A DNA stretch of 9,047 bases from Candidatus Neoanaerotignum tabaqchaliae (GTDB lineage Bacteria > Bacillota > Clostridia > Lachnospirales > Anaerotignaceae), in assembly GCA_904420235.1 (NCBI GenBank), contig CAJFUS010000144.1, forward strand, positions 1 to 9,047, in the 5' to 3' direction. Position 1 is the first letter of the stretch, and each line of letters opens with the position of its first letter. This document shows, one piece after another, positions 6,150 through 9,047 of the stretch. Made by a program: the position numbers and the translations under genes. The notes beneath the pieces were generated by a model that saw only the letters and a list, made by a program, of their open reading frames with translations, did not search any database and was not told where the DNA came from.

Positions 6150-7331
6150 ATGGGATTATTAGACGGTGTTAAAGTTATAGATTTTACTCATGCTTATTCA
6201 GGCCCCTTCTGTACTTTAAATTTAGCTGATTTTGGAGCTGAGGTTATAAAAGTTGAAAAGATAGGAAGCGGTGACCAGTCAAGAGCATGGGCGCCTTTTA
6301 AAAACGGATACAGTGGATATTATGCTTCTTTTAACAGAGGCAAAAAAAGCCTTACATTGGATATTTCCAGTGATGAGGGTAAAAAAATAATATTTGACCT
6401 CATTAAGGGCTCTGATATAGTATGCTCTAATTTTAAAGCCGGAACTCTTGAAAAATACGGCATAGGCTATGAAGATATGAAAAAAATTAAGCCGGACATA
6501 ATATATGCCACAATATCTGGTTATGGAAATGAAGGAAGGCTCTCAAAATACGCCGCCTATGATAATGTTATACAGGCTATGAGCGGCGTTATGGACGTAA
6601 ACGGATTCAGCGACGGCGGACCTACAAAAGTTGGACCGGCAATAGGCGACAGCTATACAGGTCTTATACTACTTATAGGCATTATAACCGCATATTACAA
6701 TAGATTAAAAACTGGAAAAGGCCAGAAGGTTGACGCTACAATGCTCGGCTCTCTTTATTCTACGTTAGAATATCCAGTGCTTGATTATACAAATAATAGA
6801 AATATTATATCAAGAACTGACAACAGTAACCCATACTATGCCCCTGATAATGTATATAAGGTAAAAGATGGATATATTGCCCTTTCGGTAAGAGGCGACA
6901 GCAAGTGGGAAATATTTTGCAGCCGTATGGGAATTACTGACAGTGATATTCTTAAAAAATTTAAAACAAACAAGGACCGTATTTTAAACAATAAAGAACT
7001 TAAGAGCTTTCTTGAAAATTATATGTCCGGCATGAGCAGAAATGAAATTGAAGATATTCTTAAAGACACAGGTATACCTGTGTCCGGAGTTATGAATATA
7101 GCTGAAGCTCTTGATGACGAGCATCTTAGGGCAAGAAAAATGGTTTTAGATATAACCGACCCTATAATAGGAAATATGAAGCTTGTAGGAAATCCTATTA
7201 ATCTTTCAGAAAACCCTAATAATATAAACAAGCCCTCTCCTACCCTTGGTGAGAATACTATTGATATTATGCGTTCTATAGGATATTCTGATGAAGAAAT
7301 ATCACAGTTCCAAAAAGATGGTGTAATATAG
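6150..7331 (+). CDS. Class III (CaiB/BaiF) CoA-transferase, catalytic-type
   Basis: A 393-residue class III CoA-transferase that would move CoA between acyl-CoA and a carboxylic acid through an aspartyl-CoA thioester. Key family residues are intact: DFTHAYSGP (11-19, including His14), ADFGAEVIKVEK, SRAWAPFKNG, FNRGKKSLTLDIS, AYDNVIQAMSGVM with Tyr137, GDSYTG with the nucleophile Asp167, GKGQKVDATML, a KDGYIAL strand, DTGIPVSGVMN, and the closing LGENT. Asp167 lies 30 residues after Tyr137, the same distance as Tyr139 to Asp169 in FRC as I recall its numbering. GGAGGT at 6138-6143 gives a strong start. It is co-transcribed with the degenerate paralogue upstream and followed by a terminator, so the operon appears to be just these two genes. 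No dehydratase, racemase, ligase or transporter lies nearby to indicate the substrate; candidates such as carnitine, 2-hydroxyacids or dicarboxylates cannot be separated. Confidence 0.95.
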   Translation: MGLLDGVKVIDFTHAYSGPFCTLNLADFGAEVIKVEKIGSGDQSRAWAPFKNGYSGYYASFNRGKKSLTLDISSDEGKKIIFDLIKGSDIVCSNFKAGTLEKYGIGYEDMKKIKPDIIYATISGYGNEGRLSKYAAYDNVIQAMSGVMDVNGFSDGGPTKVGPAIGDSYTGLILLIGIITAYYNRLKTGKGQKVDATMLGSLYSTLEYPVLDYTNNRNIISRTDNSNPYYAPDNVYKVKDGYIALSVRGDSKWEIFCSRMGITDSDILKKFKTNKDRILNNKELKSFLENYMSGMSRNEIEDILKDTGIPVSGVMNIAEALDDEHLRARKMVLDITDPIIGNMKLVGNPINLSENPNNINKPSPTLGENTIDIMRSIGYSDEEISQFQKDGVI

Positions 7332-7340
7332 AAACGCAAG

Positions 7341-7382
7341 AACGGAAGAATCAAACTTTTTTAAAGATTCTTCCGTTTTTAT
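7341..7382 (+). terminator. Rho-independent terminator after the CoA-transferase pair
   Basis: AACGGAAGAATC (7341-7352) pairs perfectly with GATTCTTCCGTT (7366-7377), a 12-bp stem with a 13-nt loop and a run of T at 7376-7380. It begins 9 nt after the stop of the second CoA-transferase and separates that operon from the activator gene. Confidence 0.92.
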
Positions 7383-7411
7383 TGCTTAAATAAGTGCAGT
7401 TAGTGTATAAT
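7382..7411 (+). promoter_or_regulatory. Candidate sigma-A promoter of the activator gene
   Basis: A perfect TATAAT lies at 7406-7411 and TTGCTT at 7382-7387, 18 nt apart. The -35 matches the consensus only at TTG and touches the T-tract of the terminator. This would give a leader of about 55 nt before the activator ATG and would allow its expression independently of sigma-54. Confidence 0.55.
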
Positions 7412-7458
7412 AGTACAGTGCTTCACATTAGCATAATAAACAATATACAATTATAATT

Positions 7459-7466
7459 AAGGTGGG
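7459..7466 (+). promoter_or_regulatory. Ribosome binding site deciding the activator start
   Basis: AAGGTGGG lies 7 nt before ATG 7474. The upstream in-frame GTG at 7462 is inside this site and therefore cannot be the start. Confidence 0.8.
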
Positions 7467-7473
7467 CTTTTTA

Positions 7474-8808
7474 ATGACTTATGAGGAACTCAAAAAAATT
7501 ATAGACAATCTGCACGATGAAATTATGATATATGACAACAACTATAACCTTATCTATATAAACAATGCCAGCATAAGACATTACGGGCTTAAACCTGAGG
7601 AACTCATAGGCAAAAAATTCGGCGAGCTTGATGAGATATTTTGGGATAACTCTACCCTTCCTGAAGTTTACAGAACAAAAAAACCTGTGGCCAAAAGGCA
7701 AATAACCAATCTTGGCAAAGACATAATAACCATATCTGTTCCAATTTTTGATGATAAAAATAACATAAAATATGTGGCTCAAAATATAAATGATATTTAC
7801 TATGTAAATGAAATAAGCAAAGCTGAGGAAAAATCTATTGATATATCAAACAAAGAAAAGATTGAGATTCCTTTTCACAGCAGCAGTGAAAAAATGAAAC
7901 CTGTAATATCTTTTATTCAAAAGGTAAAAAATATAGAGTCTCCATGTATATTCCTTGGAGAAACCGGCACAGGCAAAAGTTTTTTGGCAAAGTATATGCA
8001 CAGCATAAGCAACCGCAAAAACAAGCCTTTTGTTACTATAAACTGCGCATGTATAAATCCAAATCTTATAGAATCAGAACTTTTTGGCTACAAAAAGGGA
8101 GCCTTTTCAGGAGCAAGCTCAACAGGAAAAAAAGGCCTTGTAGAGGTTGCCGACGGCGGCGTACTGTTTCTTGATGAAATATCGGAAATGCCATATGATT
8201 TGCAGGCAAAACTGCTTTTATTTATACAAGATAAAGAGTTTATACCTGTTGGAAGTGAGAAAAAACATACTGTTGATGTAAAAATAGTAGCTGCTACAAA
8301 TAGGAATCTTGAGCAAATGGTTGAAAACGGCACATTCCGTGAGGATTTATATTTCAGGCTTAACACATTTGAAATAACAATACCTCCACTTCGTGAGCGT
8401 CAGGAAGATATAGACAGCTTTGCCGATTATTATTTGAACATGTATAATGAACTTTATGGAAAATCACACACACTAAGCGATGATGTCAAAAAGGTATTCA
8501 AACAATATGCATGGCCTGGAAATTTAAGGGAACTTTCGAATATAATAGAAAAAGCTGTTGTGCTTACTACAAATAAAGAAATTGTTACAACAAATCTCCC
8601 CAAATCAATATTTAATCTTAATATAGAGTATGGGATAAAAAAATATATGGATAAACCTCTTGACGATGCTATTGAGGAAGTTGAGAGAAAAATAATATTA
8701 GAGTCCTACAAAAAATATAAAACAAGTGTAAGTGTAGCAAAGGCTCTTGATATAAGCCAGCCAAAAGCATACCGTCTTATAAAGAAATATGTGCTTAATA
8801 ATAAATAG
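7474..8808 (+). CDS. Sigma-54-dependent transcriptional activator (PAS, AAA+, HTH)
   Basis: A 444-residue bacterial enhancer-binding protein that uses ATP hydrolysis to open RpoN promoters. Residues 1 to about 110 form a PAS sensor domain (EIMIYDNNYNLIYINNAS, then KPEELIGKK). A linker leads to the AAA+ domain with Walker A GETGTGKS (162-169), ESELFGYKKGAFSGA with the sigma-54 contact loop GAFSGA at 209-214 (usual form GAFTGA), Walker B VLFLDE (230-235), AATNRNLE, FREDLYFRLN with the arginine fingers, PPLRERQEDI and WPGNLREL. The C-terminus (about 415-439, VAKALDISQPKAYRLIKKY) is a helix-turn-helix closest to the TyrR type. There is no receiver domain, so a ligand rather than a phosphorelay is the likely signal. 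The start is ATG 7474. The gene lies directly behind a sigma-54-promoted operon on the same strand and is its likely regulator. The ligand is unknown. Confidence 0.95.
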   Translation: MTYEELKKIIDNLHDEIMIYDNNYNLIYINNASIRHYGLKPEELIGKKFGELDEIFWDNSTLPEVYRTKKPVAKRQITNLGKDIITISVPIFDDKNNIKYVAQNINDIYYVNEISKAEEKSIDISNKEKIEIPFHSSSEKMKPVISFIQKVKNIESPCIFLGETGTGKSFLAKYMHSISNRKNKPFVTINCACINPNLIESELFGYKKGAFSGASSTGKKGLVEVADGGVLFLDEISEMPYDLQAKLLLFIQDKEFIPVGSEKKHTVDVKIVAATNRNLEQMVENGTFREDLYFRLNTFEITIPPLRERQEDIDSFADYYLNMYNELYGKSHTLSDDVKKVFKQYAWPGNLRELSNIIEKAVVLTTNKEIVTTNLPKSIFNLNIEYGIKKYMDKPLDDAIEEVERKIILESYKKYKTSVSVAKALDISQPKAYRLIKKYVLNNK

Positions 8809-9047
8809 CATCTTTCTATTGTGGCCTTAAAGTATTAAAACACTTTAAATTGTGATTTAGGCATATAAAAAATATAATTTTTATTGGGCCTATGAAGAAA
8901 AGTCTGTAAATAAGATTCTTCTATGATAAGACTGGGTGAAAGGCTTAAGAATGAGCTTTTCAGAGACCGTTTCGAGTTTTGTGTAAATTGAAAAAACTGA
9001 TATAAGATATGCCATTAGTTACCTTGGGCAGAACCAATTTTTAGAGG
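8809..9047. other. Terminal non-coding stretch, no gene supported
   Basis: No open frame here has a start codon, ribosome binding site and recognisable product. Visible are a 7-bp hairpin TTAAAGT/ACTTTAA (8827-8833 with 8842-8848) just after the activator stop, an AT-only inverted repeat ATAAAAA/TTTTTAT (8865-8884), and GAAGAA/TTCTTC (8894-8921). None has the GC-rich stem plus U-tract of a good terminator. TTAGAGG at the last seven bases could be the ribosome binding site of a gene starting just outside the window, in which case part of this stretch is its leader. Confidence 0.4.
8827..8848 (+). terminator. Weak hairpin after the activator gene
   Basis: TTAAAGT and ACTTTAA pair perfectly around an 8-nt loop, 18 nt after the stop codon. 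The outer GCCT (8824-8827) and AGGC (8859-8862) could close a larger structure. The stem is AT-rich and not followed at once by a T-run, so termination here is uncertain. Confidence 0.25.

Noticed and set aside
7462..7473. GTG at 7462 as the activator start
   Set aside because: It lies inside the AAGGTGGG ribosome binding site of ATG 7474.
8923..8991. 22-codon reading MIRLGERLKNEL..., like the first helix of an XRE-type HTH
   Set aside because: It stops after 22 codons, has no clear ribosome binding site, and the similarity is too short to trust.
8838..9014. 59-codon open stretch on the minus strand
   Set aside because: It has no start codon near its beginning and no recognisable motif; AT-rich DNA gives such frames by chance.
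1..9047. tRNA, rRNA, CRISPR array, insertion sequence or known riboswitch
   Set aside because: I saw no cloverleaf, spaced repeats, transposase motif with terminal inverted repeats, or riboswitch core by eye on either strand.

Overview
The window is AT-rich DNA with short intergenic gaps, strong GGAGG-type ribosome binding sites and Clostridia-type gene families. The gene set (mutL-miaA, a Met-gamma-lyase-family PLP protein, an S11 carboxypeptidase, an SPS-type amidase, and a sigma-54 activator with a TyrR-like HTH) suggests an anaerobic, probably spore-forming Clostridia member (Lachnospiraceae-like). This placement is inferred from gene families and base composition; no marker gene was searched.

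Left part, bases 1-3889, plus strand: the end of a housekeeping operon. It holds the last 25 codons of mutL, then miaA (tRNA dimethylallyltransferase), a PLP-dependent 'methionine gamma-lyase / aluminium resistance' family protein, and a secreted, membrane-anchored D-Ala-D-Ala carboxypeptidase. The gaps are only 1 to 15 nt, and a perfect 14-bp terminator hairpin closes the unit.

Middle, 3995-4579, minus strand: a short amidase_3-type cell wall hydrolase with no signal peptide and no recognisable first zinc-binding His. Its TTG start is set by a strong ribosome binding site. An 18-bp perfect palindrome overlaps its most likely promoter.

Right part, 4700-8808, plus strand: a self-contained sigma-54 circuit. 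A textbook -24/-12 promoter (TGGCAC-N5-TTGC) drives two adjacent class III (CaiB/BaiF) CoA-transferase genes. About 140-155 bp upstream of the predicted transcription start lie two abutting 18-bp dyads (TATTC-N6-GAAT(A/T)), good candidates for the activator sites. After a terminator comes a sigma-54 activator (PAS, AAA+, TyrR/Fis-like HTH) with its own sigma-A-like promoter. The second CoA-transferase keeps the family's active-site residues (DFTHxxxGP, YDN, GDS with Asp167). The first has lost them (DLSEGLSCA, Ser138, Glu168). The simplest reading is a heteromeric CoA-transferase with one catalytic and one degenerate subunit, induced by a small molecule sensed by the PAS domain. The substrate cannot be told from the sequence.

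The last 239 bases (8809-9047) hold no gene I can support, only weak hairpins and a possible ribosome binding site at the very end.
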